This document shows, piece after piece, positions 48,996 to 57,806 of a stretch of DNA of 64,000 bases. The first letter of the stretch is position 1. Each line of letters starts with the position of its first letter. Location: positions 25,915-89,914 of the forward strand of contig JAZJZX010000022.1 of NCBI GenBank assembly GCA_040389445.1, given 5' to 3'. This DNA comes from UBA5189 sp040389445. Lineage in GTDB: Bacteria > Chloroflexota > Limnocylindria > Limnocylindrales > CSP1-4. The notes under the pieces were generated by a model. It worked only from the letters and a program-made list of their open reading frames with translations, made no database searches and was not told where the DNA came from. The position numbers and the translations under genes were made by a program.

Positions 48996-49850
48996 TCAGC
49001 GCGCCTGCGCGCCGGTTGCGATTTCGATCATTTCGCGGGTGATGTTGGATTGGCGGACCTTGTTGTAGGCGAGGGTGTATTCATCGATCAGGTCGTCGGC
49101 GTTCTCGGTGGCGTTCTTCATCGCGACCATCCGCGACGACTCCTCGGACGCCTTCGCCTCGAGCACGGCCTGGAAGAGGCGCGTCGCCACGTACCGGGGC
49201 AGGAGCCGTTCGAGGACGGCGCCCGGATTCGGCTCGAAGATGAACTGGTTGCCCGGGATGCCCTCCGCCGTGTCGTCGGCGGGCTTGATCGGAAGGAGGG
49301 CTTCGACACTCGGGCGCTGGACGAGCGTGGACACGAAGCGTGGGTAGACGATGTCGATCTGCCCGAACTCGCCGTTGACATAGCCGTCGGTGATGAGCCG
49401 CGCCAACGGGATGATGTCGGCGAACGTCGGGCGGTCGCCGAAGCCGGCGAAGTGGGCCTCGAGCGGGACCCGGGCGCGTCGCATCGCATCACGCCCCTTG
49501 CGGCCGACGCTGGCGACCGTGATGTCGCCGCTGTGGTCGGTGATGGCCCGGGCCGCGAAACGGATCGTATTCGTGTTCAGCGGGCCCGCCAGCCCTCGAT
49601 CCGAGGTGATCAGCACCAGGAGCCGCTTCCCGCCCTCACGGGGCGCCAGGAGCGGATGCTCGTCCGTCCCCAGGACCGCGGCGAGGTCCGCGAGCACCTC
49701 GTCGAGCTTCTGAGAGTACGGGCGCGACGCGAGCGTCGCATCCTGGGCGCGCTTGAGCTTGGAGGCGGCCACGAACTGCATCGCCCGGGTGATCTGCTTG
49801 ATCCGCCCGACGTCGCGAATGCGGCGGCGCAGGTCGCGCTGGCTGGCCAC
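48996..49850 (-). CDS. atpG: F-type ATP synthase gamma subunit
   Basis: This 284-residue protein forms the central rotor shaft. Conserved termini are visible: LRRRIRDVGRIKQITRAMQF near the start and MKNATENADDLIDEYTLAYN plus RQSNITREMIEIATGA at the end. ITSDRGLAGPLNTNTIR lies in the middle. It sits in the expected position between atpA and atpD. Confidence 0.96.
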   Translation of the reverse strand: MASQRDLRRRIRDVGRIKQITRAMQFVAASKLKRAQDATLASRPYSQKLDEVLADLAAVLGTDEHPLLAPREGGKRLLVLITSDRGLAGPLNTNTIRFAARAITDHSGDITVASVGRKGRDAMRRARVPLEAHFAGFGDRPTFADIIPLARLITDGYVNGEFGQIDIVYPRFVSTLVQRPSVEALLPIKPADDTAEGIPGNQFIFEPNPGAVLERLLPRYVATRLFQAVLEAKASEESSRMVAMKNATENADDLIDEYTLAYNKVRQSNITREMIEIATGAQAR

Positions 49851-49853
49851 GGG

Positions 49854-51524
49854 TCAGGCCTTGTCCTTCGCAGTTGCGCCGGCGTCGGATTCGGCGGTGG
49901 TGGCCTCGGGCTCGCCCGCCACATCGTCGGCGGCGGCCTCGGGCTCCTTCGCCGGCTTCTTGCCGGGCTTGCCGGCGCCCTCGCGCGGCTCCATGCCGAA
50001 GCCCTCGACCCGGAAGGTCTCGATGGCGTCGTCCAGGGCCGCCTTCAGGTCGTCGGTCAGGACCTTGCGCTTGCCGAGATCCGTGAGGATCGACGGGCGC
50101 TCCGTATCGAGGAAGCGATAGAACTGGGTCTCGAACTCCCGGACCCTCGGCGTCGGGATGTCATCGAGCCGGCCGGTCGTCGCCGCGTACAGGATCGCGA
50201 CCTGGTTCTCCACGGGCACCGGCTGGTACTGCGGCTGCTTGACGACTTCGGACAGCTTCTCGCCGCGGGTCAACTGATCCCGGGTCGCCTTGTCCAGGTC
50301 CGAGGCGAACTGCGCGAACGCGGCCAGGGAGCGGTACTGGGCGAGGTCCAGCTTGAGCGGCGCAGCGACGCTCTTCATCGCCTTGGTCTGGGCCGCCGAG
50401 CCGACGCGCGACACCGAGATGCCGATGTTCAGGGCGGGCCGCTGCCCGGCATTGAACAGATCCGTCTCGAGGAAGATCTGGCCGTCGGTGATCGAGATGA
50501 CGTTCGTCGGGATGTAGGCGGACACGTCACCCGCCTGGGTCTCGATGATCGGCAGGGCGGTGATCGAGCCTCCACCGTTCTCGTCGTTCAGGCGCGCGGC
50601 ACGCTCGAGGAGGCGGCTGTGGAGGTAGAAGACGTCGCCGGGGTACGCCTCGCGGCCCGGCGGACGGCGCAGGAGGAGTGCCATTTCGCGATAGGCCCAG
50701 GCATGCTTGCTGAGGTCGTCGTAGACGCACAGGGCGTCCTTGACCAACGCTCCGTCGATCGTGACGCCGACCTCCATGACCTCTTCGCCCATGGCGACCC
50801 CGGAGTACGGGGCGAGGTACTGGAGCGGCGCGGGGTCCTCGGCACCGGCGACGACGACGATCGTGTGGTCCATCGCGCCGTATTTCTCGAGCGTCGCGAC
50901 CGTGTTCGCGACCGTCGACATCTTCTGGCCGATCGCCACGTAGATGCAGACGAGGCCCTTGCCCTTCTGGTTGATGATCGTGTCGATCGCGATCGCGGTC
51001 TTGCCCGTCTGTCGGTCGCCGATGATCAGCTCGCGCTGGCCCCGGCCGATCGGGATGAGGGCGTCGATCGCCTTGATGCCGGTCTGGACCGGGGTGTCCA
51101 CGCCCTTGCGGACGATGACGCCAGGGGCAATCCGTTCCACGGGCCGGGTCTTGGTCGCCTTGATCGGGCCCTTGTCGTCGAGCGGCCGCCCGAGCGGGTC
51201 CACGACACGCCCGATGAGCGCCTGCCCGACGGGGACCTCGACGACGCGGCCCGTCGTCTTGACGATGTCGCCTTCCTTGATCGCCGTCGCGTCGCCGAGG
51301 ATCACGGCGCCGACTGTTTCCTCCTCGAGGTTGAGGGCCAGGCCGCGGACGCCGTCGGGGAACTCGAGGAGTTCCGACGCGAGGGCGCCGTCGAGCCCGT
51401 AGACCTGGGCGATGCCGTCGCCGACCTCGACGACCGTGCCGACGCTCCGGGACTCCGTTCCCTGGTCGAAGGTGTCGATCGCCGACTTGATGATGCTGAC
51501 GATTTCGTCCGAGCGAATGGCCAT
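49854..51524 (-). CDS. atpA: F-type ATP synthase alpha subunit, with C-terminal extension
   Basis: This 556-residue subunit has the P-loop GDRQTGKTAIAIDTI, GRVVDPLGRPLDDKGPI, and the arginine-finger region SVSRVGSAAQTKAMK. The last roughly 45 residues form an Ala/Glu/Lys-rich tail (after EGFGMEPREG) not found in the usual 500-510 residue subunits. It forms the non-catalytic sites of F1. A 63-base gap separates it from atpH. Confidence 0.96.
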   Translation of the reverse strand: MAIRSDEIVSIIKSAIDTFDQGTESRSVGTVVEVGDGIAQVYGLDGALASELLEFPDGVRGLALNLEEETVGAVILGDATAIKEGDIVKTTGRVVEVPVGQALIGRVVDPLGRPLDDKGPIKATKTRPVERIAPGVIVRKGVDTPVQTGIKAIDALIPIGRGQRELIIGDRQTGKTAIAIDTIINQKGKGLVCIYVAIGQKMSTVANTVATLEKYGAMDHTIVVVAGAEDPAPLQYLAPYSGVAMGEEVMEVGVTIDGALVKDALCVYDDLSKHAWAYREMALLLRRPPGREAYPGDVFYLHSRLLERAARLNDENGGGSITALPIIETQAGDVSAYIPTNVISITDGQIFLETDLFNAGQRPALNIGISVSRVGSAAQTKAMKSVAAPLKLDLAQYRSLAAFAQFASDLDKATRDQLTRGEKLSEVVKQPQYQPVPVENQVAILYAATTGRLDDIPTPRVREFETQFYRFLDTERPSILTDLGKRKVLTDDLKAALDDAIETFRVEGFGMEPREGAGKPGKKPAKEPEAAADDVAGEPEATTAESDAGATAKDKA

Positions 51525-51587
51525 CGGTTCTCCGTAGTTCGGGCGACGTCGGCCCGCTTGTTCCTCGCCGGGGCGAGGTGGTTGGGC

Positions 51588-52133
51588 CTAGCGCGAATCC
51601 GCCACGAGCCGCTCGCGCAACCGCTCCAGGCGGCCGCGGACACTCGCGTCGAGCAGTTGATCTCCGACCTTGATCGTGAGGCCGCCCATGAGCGATTCAT
51701 CGACCCCGGTCCGGAGGTCGATGCCGGATCCAGTCATCGCCTCGAGCCGGGTGCGGATGGCCCCGGATTCGGTGGCGCTGAGCGGAGCCGCGCTCGTGAC
51801 GACGGCCTCCACGATGCCGTTGCGACGATTGAGCAGGCGGGTGAACTCCGCAGCCACGGCCGGGAGGCTCTCGAACCGGCCGCGCCTGGCGAGCAGCCGG
51901 GCGAGGTTGAGGACGCCGGGCGCCACACGATCCTTGAAGAGGCTCGAGACCGCGGCCTGCCGGTTGTCATAGGGAATCGCGGGGTTGTCGGCCATCCGGG
52001 CGACGGACTCGTCACTGGCCACGCCGGCGACCAGGGCGAGCCCCGACGCCCAGACCTCGAATGCGTCGTCTCGCTCGGCGAGCTCGAACGCTGCCTCGGC
52101 GTAGCGGCGCGTGGCGGTGGATGGTCGGGCCAT
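51588..52133 (-). CDS. atpH: F-type ATP synthase delta subunit
   Basis: This 181-residue protein has the OSCP-type fold pattern: RYAEAAFELAERDDAFEVW at the start and SLMGGLTIKVGDQLLDASVR near the end. It joins F1 to the peripheral stalk. ATG 52133 overlaps the atpF stop by one base. Confidence 0.93.
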   Translation of the reverse strand: MARPSTATRRYAEAAFELAERDDAFEVWASGLALVAGVASDESVARMADNPAIPYDNRQAAVSSLFKDRVAPGVLNLARLLARRGRFESLPAVAAEFTRLLNRRNGIVEAVVTSAAPLSATESGAIRTRLEAMTGSGIDLRTGVDESLMGGLTIKVGDQLLDASVRGRLERLRERLVADSR

Positions 52134-52696
52134 CAGTTCCGCGTGTCTCCGGTCGGGGTCGCGAGGAATTCCTCCACGAGCCGCCGTTGGCGCGCGTCAT
52201 TCATGGTTTCGCCGACGACCTTGCCGGCCGCGGCGAGGGCGAGGTCCGCGACTTCGGCCCGCAGATCCGCGAGCGCCCGCCCCTTCTCCGCCTCGATCTC
52301 GGAGGCTGCCCGGACGCGCAGACGCTCGAGTTCCTCCCGGGTCGCGGCGATATCGGCGTCCCGGGTTTCCTGGGCCACCTTCTGGGCGCGGGCGAGGATC
52401 TCGTTCGCCTCCCGACGAGCCTCGGCCAGAGCGGTACGACGCTCCTGCTCCGCGCTGTCACGATCGCTCCGCGCCTGCTCCGCGTCCTTGATGCCCTGCT
52501 CGATCCGCTCTCGCCGCGTCGACAGCATGCTGCTGATCGGCTTGAATGCGACGAGCCAGATGATGAACAGGAAGAACAGGAAGTTGGCGGCCGAAACGAT
52601 GATCCAGAAGCCGTTGATCACCAGGCCGGGGCCTTCCTCGGCCTGGAGGGCACCTGCCCCCTGGGCGATTCCGCCGGCGATGGCGTACAGATCCAC
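52133..52696 (-). CDS. atpF: F-type ATP synthase b subunit
   Basis: This 187-residue protein has one N-terminal membrane helix (GFWIIVSAANFLFFLFIIWL) and a long charged coiled coil rich in Arg/Glu/Ala. It forms the peripheral stalk. The N-terminus has a 25-residue lumen-side segment before the helix. Its order between atpE and atpH is standard. Confidence 0.93.
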   Translation of the reverse strand: MDLYAIAGGIAQGAGALQAEEGPGLVINGFWIIVSAANFLFFLFIIWLVAFKPISSMLSTRRERIEQGIKDAEQARSDRDSAEQERRTALAEARREANEILARAQKVAQETRDADIAATREELERLRVRAASEIEAEKGRALADLRAEVADLALAAAGKVVGETMNDARQRRLVEEFLATPTGDTRN

Positions 52697-52720
52697 GGTG
52701 GGGCTCCGGTTCCGCTGCGA

Positions 52721-52933
52721 CTACTTGATGAAGATCGTCAGGATGCCGACGACGATCGCGAGCACGCCGAGGCCTTCTGCGAACGCCGCGAGGATGATCG
52801 CCAGGCCGCGGATCTGGCCGGCCGCGTCGGGATTGCGTCCGATCGCGCTGCTGGACATGCCGGCAAGGATGCCGATGCCGATGCCGGGTCCGAGAACGCC
52901 CAGAGCCGCGAGGCCCGCTCCGATGTTTTCCAT
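52721..52933 (-). CDS. atpE: F-type ATP synthase c subunit
   Basis: This 70-residue hairpin protein has two membrane helices and the ion-binding carboxylate Glu53 in AAFAEGLGVLAIV. Helix 1 contains the Gly-rich GPGIGIGILAG. No Gln is seen at the sodium-binding position of helix 1, so proton coupling is likely (inference). ATG 52933 is chosen because AGGAGG (52944-52949, minus strand) lies ten bases upstream; an ATG at 52942 is only one base from it. Confidence 0.95.
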   Translation of the reverse strand: MENIGAGLAALGVLGPGIGIGILAGMSSSAIGRNPDAAGQIRGLAIILAAFAEGLGVLAIVVGILTIFIK

Positions 52934-52999
52934 GTGGTGCATTCCTCCTAATTCCCGGGGGGTGCCCGGGCGCATTGAGACCGGATGGATGGGGAGCGC

Positions 53000-53962
53000 T
53001 TATCGCTCCAGGCTGGGGTGGGGAACGGGAGTCGCGATGGCCATCTCGTCGTGACCGCCCGGATGCTCATCCGAATGATGGCCCTCGATCGCGGCGAGCG
53101 TGAACATGAGGGTCAGGACGCTGAAGATCAGCGCCTGGACCGCGTTGAGGAAGACCTCGAGGCCCACCAGGGCCACGGGGATGATCGCGACGGTCAGGGC
53201 GGTCATGACGCCGAGCGCCACCTCCCCGCCGAAGATGTTGCCGAAGAGTCGCATGCTCAGCGTCAGGGGCTTGACGAATTCGAGCAGGAGTTCCATCAGG
53301 CCGACGAACATCGCGATGGCCCCGGCGCCGATACCGTTCCTGAATTCGCCGACGGGCAGGAACTTCCCGATGTAGCCGCGGACACCGAGCGCGCGGAAGC
53401 CCTCGACCTGGAAGAAGGTGAAGCTGACGAGCGCGAGGCCGATCGTCACGTTGACGTCACTCGTGGGCGCCCGCAGCAGCTCCAGCTTGCCGACGGGCGG
53501 GATCAGACCGCTCCAGTTCGAGAAGAGGATGTACAGGAAGAACGCCGCGAACAGCGGGACGTACCGCGCAGCCGCCGGGCCGCCGAGCGAGGTGGCGAAG
53601 TTGTGCAGGGACTCGTACGCGAATTCGACGATGTTCTGCGCCCGTCCGGGAATCTCGCGCATGCCGCGAGTGGCCAGGATCATGATGGCCAGCACGACCG
53701 CGATCACGATCCATTGCGTAAGGATCGTCGATGTGATGCTCGGGTGGAACTGGACGATTCCGGACGCCCCGGCTTCCGGGGCCAGGTCCCAGATGACGTA
53801 CGGAGCGGGGAGCTCGAGGTTGGCCGCGATGCCGTCGGCCGGGAAGGCGAAGGCATCACCCGGCGCACCGCCCTTCGGGAAGGGGGCGACGAAGATGGCG
53901 GCCAGGACATCCAGCACGACCACCGCGACCAGCGCGATCAGGATCTTCTTCCGGTTGGACAT
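53000..53962 (-). CDS. atpB: F-type ATP synthase a subunit
   Basis: This protein of about 320 residues has five or six membrane helices. The essential Arg is in KPLTLSMRLFGNIFGGE, and the C-terminal FLNAVQALIFSVLTLMFTLA pattern is present. It forms the ion channel with the c ring. ATG 53962 is chosen; a frame open further upstream to 54082 would add 40 poor-quality residues. It lies between the AtpZ/I gene and atpE. Confidence 0.94.
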   Translation of the reverse strand: MSNRKKILIALVAVVVLDVLAAIFVAPFPKGGAPGDAFAFPADGIAANLELPAPYVIWDLAPEAGASGIVQFHPSITSTILTQWIVIAVVLAIMILATRGMREIPGRAQNIVEFAYESLHNFATSLGGPAAARYVPLFAAFFLYILFSNWSGLIPPVGKLELLRAPTSDVNVTIGLALVSFTFFQVEGFRALGVRGYIGKFLPVGEFRNGIGAGAIAMFVGLMELLLEFVKPLTLSMRLFGNIFGGEVALGVMTALTVAIIPVALVGLEVFLNAVQALIFSVLTLMFTLAAIEGHHSDEHPGGHDEMAIATPVPHPSLER

Positions 53963-54068
53963 CGGGGCGGCCGCCTCGGCCGTCCGCTCGTTCGTCAACG
54001 CTCGCTCCACACACAGGAGCGCGGCATCTGCCGCGCTCGTTGAGTTTCGTTGCCGCGCGTTCGTGCGC

Positions 54069-54299
54069 TCACGTGTGATCATCCATCGAGGCCAGAAACC
54101 GGCTGACGAGCAGCCAGACCGCCCGAGCCCCGATCCCCATCCCCACCAGCAAGCCGATGAGCACGAAGACGGGGATGGTCCCCAGTCGCTGGTCGGCCCA
54201 ATAGCCGATGCCGACGCCCGCCAGAGTCGTCACGAGCAGGACGAACCCGATCTCCGAAAAGAGGGCGAGATAGGCCGCTCCGCGGCCCGGCTCGATCAT
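54069..54299 (-). CDS. AtpZ/AtpI family protein
   Basis: This 76-residue protein has two hydrophobic helices with GIGYWADQRLGTIPVF between them, typical of the AtpZ/AtpI family at the head of atp operons. AtpI assists c-ring assembly, and AtpZ-AtpI complexes can carry divalent cations. An extended -10 promoter lies 23 bases upstream. The MIEPGRGAAYLAL start at 54299 is used. Confidence 0.85.
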   Translation of the reverse strand: MIEPGRGAAYLALFSEIGFVLLVTTLAGVGIGYWADQRLGTIPVFVLIGLLVGMGIGARAVWLLVSRFLASMDDHT

Positions 54300-54322
54300 C
54301 GGCACCCTGGCAAAGCCGCCGG

Positions 54323-54331
54323 AGTATACCA
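54323..54331 (-). promoter_or_regulatory. Extended -10 promoter upstream of the atp operon
   Basis: TGGTATACT on the minus strand is an extended -10 (TGn plus TATACT). The predicted start lies about 17 bases before the first atp gene. No clear -35 is needed for this promoter class. Confidence 0.6.
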
Positions 54332-54480
54332 GAGGGTCCCTGCGAACCGCCGTGCGTAGGTTGCGGGACGGTTGCAACCGGGCCCCATGCTCAGGTTCCG
54401 GCCGTCTCGAACTACGGGCTCGCCGCGGCCCAGGACGACACCGCGCAGATGCCACCGCGTCCACTTCACAAGGGTGTTGC

Positions 54481-55236
54481 TCACGCAGTCGGGATCGGAA
54501 CCGGAGTGTCGGTTGGAACGGGTGCCGGGGTATCGGTTGGCGCAGGGGTGGGGGGGTCGGTTGGCGCGGGCGTCGGGGTATCGGTTGGCACGGGTGCCGG
54601 GGTATCGGTTGGCACGGGCGGCGTGGGGGTCGGCGTGGGAGTCGGCGTGGGGACGGGCGTCGGGGCCGGCGTGGGGGCAGGCGAGCCTCCGGGACTCGGA
54701 GCGGGGCGCGGTGTCGGCGCGAGCCTTCCAGTCGGCCTGGGTGTCCCGGGCGCGACGGTACCCACGGGAATCGGCGTCGGCGTGGCCCCGAGTCCGGGCA
54801 GCAGACCGGGGTCGATGACCGGACCGATCGGTGCCGTGGAAGGCCCCGAACCAGGGGTCGCGCCGCCCGCCACGTCCGTCGCCCCCGCCACCTGCCCCGG
54901 CTGCGCCGTCCTCGTCACGATCTGGCCACCATTGTTCGACACAAGCTGCGAGACGAGGACGAGGCCCACCACCAGCAGCAGGACGGCGGACGTATCGCGC
55001 CACAGCGCCGCGCGCCGCGTCCTCGAATCGGTGATCGGATGTGCGTGGGGCGAGCGGCCGCGAGGCGGAACCGCCCGGGTCGAAGCGATGACCAGGTTCT
55101 CGGGCAGCTCCTCCGAGCGCGGCTCGGAACCTTCCGGACGCAGGTCCGCGGCCCCGATGCGCCAGGCAAGATCCTCGGGCGAGATCGCCGGATCCCGATC
55201 CTTCGGACTGCGGAGGCGGTTGCGCCAAGCCTTCAC
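54481..55236 (-). CDS. Membrane protein with long Pro/Thr-rich repeat tail
   Basis: This 251-residue protein has a basic N-terminal cytosolic part (about 1-75), one membrane helix (AVLLLVVGLVLVSQLV) and an external tail. The last 40 residues are five copies of a TDTPxPxP-type octapeptide. Such tails span or bind the cell wall and may be glycosylated. GTG 55236 overlaps the stop of the WecA/TagO-like gene by four bases. No function is recognised. Confidence 0.78.
   Translation of the reverse strand: MKAWRNRLRSPKDRDPAISPEDLAWRIGAADLRPEGSEPRSEELPENLVIASTRAVPPRGRSPHAHPITDSRTRRAALWRDTSAVLLLVVGLVLVSQLVSNNGGQIVTRTAQPGQVAGATDVAGGATPGSGPSTAPIGPVIDPGLLPGLGATPTPIPVGTVAPGTPRPTGRLAPTPRPAPSPGGSPAPTPAPTPVPTPTPTPTPTPPVPTDTPAPVPTDTPTPAPTDPPTPAPTDTPAPVPTDTPVPIPTA
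54490..54609. repeat. Five 24-base tandem repeats coding a Pro/Thr octapeptide
   Basis: Five units of 24 bases (54490-54609) encode copies of TDTPxPxP. Copy number may differ between strains through slippage, but reading frame would be kept. Confidence 0.8.
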
Positions 55237-56339
55237 GCGTCATCCCCGGCTTCGTAGGATTCGGACTCCAGCGCCTCCCGGGGTCCACGGGTCAGCAGGA
55301 ACAGGACCACGCCGAACGCCATCAGGGCGCCGAGAAACGCATAGATCTGGGTGGCGGTCGACACGACCAGTGACAGCGCGCCGAGCGTCGCGCAGATCGC
55401 GTAGATCAACACGACCGTGCGTCGATGGCTCAGGCCCAGGTCGAGGAGGCGATGGTGGATGTGGCCACGATCGGGCGTGAACGGCGATCGGCCGTTCAGG
55501 AGACGGCGCACGATCACCCAGAAGGTGTCGATGATCGGTACGCCGAGGACCAGGATCGCGACGACGACCTTGGCCGCGCCCAGGATCGAGAGGATGGCGA
55601 GGGTGTAGCCCATGAACATCACGCCGGAAGTCCCCTGGAAGATCGAGGCCGGCTGGAAGTTGAAGCGCAGGAACCCGAGGAGGCCGCCGGCAAAGGCGAT
55701 GCACATGACGGCGACGTAGGGCTGGTTCACGAGTGTCGTGAGGCTGAGGATCCCGAGGGTGAGCGCGGCGATGAACGCGATCCCGGTCGACAGTCCATCG
55801 AGGCCGTCGATGAAATTCATGCTGTTGAGCATCCCGATGATCCAGACGAGCGTGAATGCCACGGCAAACGGGGTCGCGAACACGATGGTCCCGGGCCCGA
55901 ATGGATTGCTGACCACCACCACACCGATGCCGAGGAGGACCGCGAACACGGCGAGGCCGATCTGGCCGAGGAACTGCCATCGGGCCCGAAGATCGAAGAC
56001 GTCGTCTGCCGCTCCGATCAGCGCCGCCAGCGCTCCGCCGGCAAACAGGGCCCCGAGTTGCCCCCCGGTGATCCCGACCGGCGCGGGCATCAGGGAGACT
56101 TCTCCACGAACCAGCGTCAGCCCTCCGCCAACCACCAGGAACGCCGCCGCCACCGCGACCCCGCCGCCGCGCGGGACCGGGCTCGTGTTGACGCGGCGAT
56201 GGTTCGGCGCATCGACGATCCCGCGCCGCCCCACGAGGGTGCGGACCACGGGTGTGAGCACGAGGGCGATCGCGGCGGCGGCGGCGAAGGCTCCGACCAG
56301 GAGGGGCAGCGTGGCGGCGGCACCGGGAATGAAGGTCAT
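55233..56339 (-). CDS. Undecaprenyl-phosphate sugar-1-phosphate transferase, WecA/TagO type
   Basis: This 368-residue protein has about ten membrane helices and the MraY/WecA catalytic motifs: GAADDVFDL, MLNSMNFIDGLDGLSTG, and RGHIHHRLLDLGLSHRR. The last motif, with its HIHH, is the substrate-binding signature of WecA/TagO. It transfers a sugar-1-phosphate, usually GlcNAc-1-P, to undecaprenyl phosphate and starts a wall or surface polymer. It overlaps glyA and the next gene by four bases each. This supplies a starting lipid for the glycosyltransferases elsewhere in the window. Confidence 0.94.
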   Translation of the reverse strand: MTFIPGAAATLPLLVGAFAAAAAIALVLTPVVRTLVGRRGIVDAPNHRRVNTSPVPRGGGVAVAAAFLVVGGGLTLVRGEVSLMPAPVGITGGQLGALFAGGALAALIGAADDVFDLRARWQFLGQIGLAVFAVLLGIGVVVVSNPFGPGTIVFATPFAVAFTLVWIIGMLNSMNFIDGLDGLSTGIAFIAALTLGILSLTTLVNQPYVAVMCIAFAGGLLGFLRFNFQPASIFQGTSGVMFMGYTLAILSILGAAKVVVAILVLGVPIIDTFWVIVRRLLNGRSPFTPDRGHIHHRLLDLGLSHRRTVVLIYAICATLGALSLVVSTATQIYAFLGALMAFGVVLFLLTRGPREALESESYEAGDDA

Positions 56340-57670
56340 GCCACCTCTGCCGGGAGCCCCGGAACAGGAAAGCGCTCCACGATCGAGCGAACTTCCGCGG
56401 CGAGATCGGCGCGACTGGCGTCGTCATCCCGGCGCTCGATCGCATCGGTGATGAGCCGCGCGATGGTGCGCATCTCGTCGGGCCCGAACCCACGGGTCGT
56501 GGCGGCAGGCGTGCCCACGCGGATCCCGGACGACGTATTCGGTGGCAGCGGATCGAACGGGATGGCGTTCTTGTTCACGGTGATGCCGATCTCGTCCAGC
56601 AGGTGTTCGGCCTCCTTGCCGGTCACACCCAGTGGGGTCACGTCCACCAGCATGAGGTGGTTGTCCGTGCCTCCCGAGACCACCCGGGCCCCCCGATCCG
56701 AAAGGGCCGCCGCCAGGGCCGCCGCGTTTTCGACGGTCCGGCGCTGGTCCTCCTTGAAGGCGTCTCCCGCTGCGAGCAGCAGTGCGACGGCCTTCGCGGC
56801 CACCACGTGCATCAAGGGGCCGCCCTGGACTCCGGGGAAGACCGTCTTGTCCACCTGGGCCGCCAGCGTGGTCCTGATCATCGGGAAGTCGGCCGGATCG
56901 ACGGCATCGGGGAGATTGGTACGGCTGAAGATCAGCCCGCCGCGTGGGCCCCGCAGGGTCTTGTGCGTCGTGGTCGTCACGAGATCGGCGTGAGGAAACG
57001 GACTCGGGTGGACGCCTGCGGCGACGAGGCCGGCGATGTGCGCCATGTCGACGAAGAGCAGCGCGCCGACGCCATGGGCAATCGACGCCATGCGCTCGAA
57101 GTCGAAGCGTCTCGGGTACGCGGACGCGCCTGCCACGACCATCTTCGGACGCACGTCGCGCGCGATGGACTCGAGGGCGTCGTAGTCGATGCGACCGGTG
57201 GCCTCGTCCACACCGTATGGGTGGACCTCGTAGAGGCGGCCCGAGAAGTTGACCGGCGACCCATGGGTGAGGTGGCCGCCGTGGGCAAGGTTCATGCCGA
57301 GGATCCGGTCGCCGGGCCGCAGGACGCTGAAGTAGGCCGCCATGTTGGCCTGGGCGCCCGAATGGGGCTGCACGTTGACGTGCTCCGAACCCGGGAACAA
57401 CGCCAGGGCGCGCTTCTGCGCAAGCACCTCGGCGATGTCCACGTACTCACATCCGCCGTAGTACCGCTTGCCGGGCAGACCCTCGGCGTACTTGTTCGTG
57501 AGCCACGACCCCTGCGCTTCCATCACGGCAGCGAAGGTGTAGTTCTCGCTCGCGATCAGTTCGATCTTGTCTCGCTGGCGGTGCCGTTCCTGGACCATCG
57601 CCGACCAGAGCTCCGGATCGACCTCGGCGAGCGGAGCCCAGCCGAGTGCCTGATCCCTGGCGACTGTCAT
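56336..57670 (-). CDS. glyA: Serine hydroxymethyltransferase
   Basis: This 444-residue PLP enzyme interconverts serine and glycine, charging tetrahydrofolate. The pyridoxal-phosphate lysine is Lys237 in VTTTTHKTLRGPRGG. ELIASENYTFAAVMEAQGS, KRYYGGCEYVDIAE and HSGAQANMAAYFS are all intact. ATG 57670 is chosen; a longer open frame from 57706 lacks conservation. Its stop overlaps the next gene by four bases. The 136 bases before it to the tsaC stop show no gene. Confidence 0.97.
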   Translation of the reverse strand: MTVARDQALGWAPLAEVDPELWSAMVQERHRQRDKIELIASENYTFAAVMEAQGSWLTNKYAEGLPGKRYYGGCEYVDIAEVLAQKRALALFPGSEHVNVQPHSGAQANMAAYFSVLRPGDRILGMNLAHGGHLTHGSPVNFSGRLYEVHPYGVDEATGRIDYDALESIARDVRPKMVVAGASAYPRRFDFERMASIAHGVGALLFVDMAHIAGLVAAGVHPSPFPHADLVTTTTHKTLRGPRGGLIFSRTNLPDAVDPADFPMIRTTLAAQVDKTVFPGVQGGPLMHVVAAKAVALLLAAGDAFKEDQRRTVENAAALAAALSDRGARVVSGGTDNHLMLVDVTPLGVTGKEAEHLLDEIGITVNKNAIPFDPLPPNTSSGIRVGTPAATTRGFGPDEMRTIARLITDAIERRDDDASRADLAAEVRSIVERFPVPGLPAEVA

Positions 57671-57806
57671 GGCAAACCGCTCCTTCCCGATCCATCCCGA
57701 TTGCATCGCGGGCCCGCTCGGCCCTGTCCTGCCGAGCGTCGTGGGCCTGGATCACGTCCTCCACCGATCCGATGACGACGCTATCGTCCCACACTCGTCG
57801 CGCCAC

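Noticed and set aside
48960..53054. A 4.1 kb open frame on the plus strand opposite the ATP synthase genes
   Set aside because: It mirrors the codon bias of the strong minus-strand atp genes, shows no family motif and covers nine conserved genes on the other strand.
57447..57806. A 119-codon frame between tsaC and glyA
   Set aside because: It starts right after tsaC and runs into glyA in the wrong phase, with no motif.
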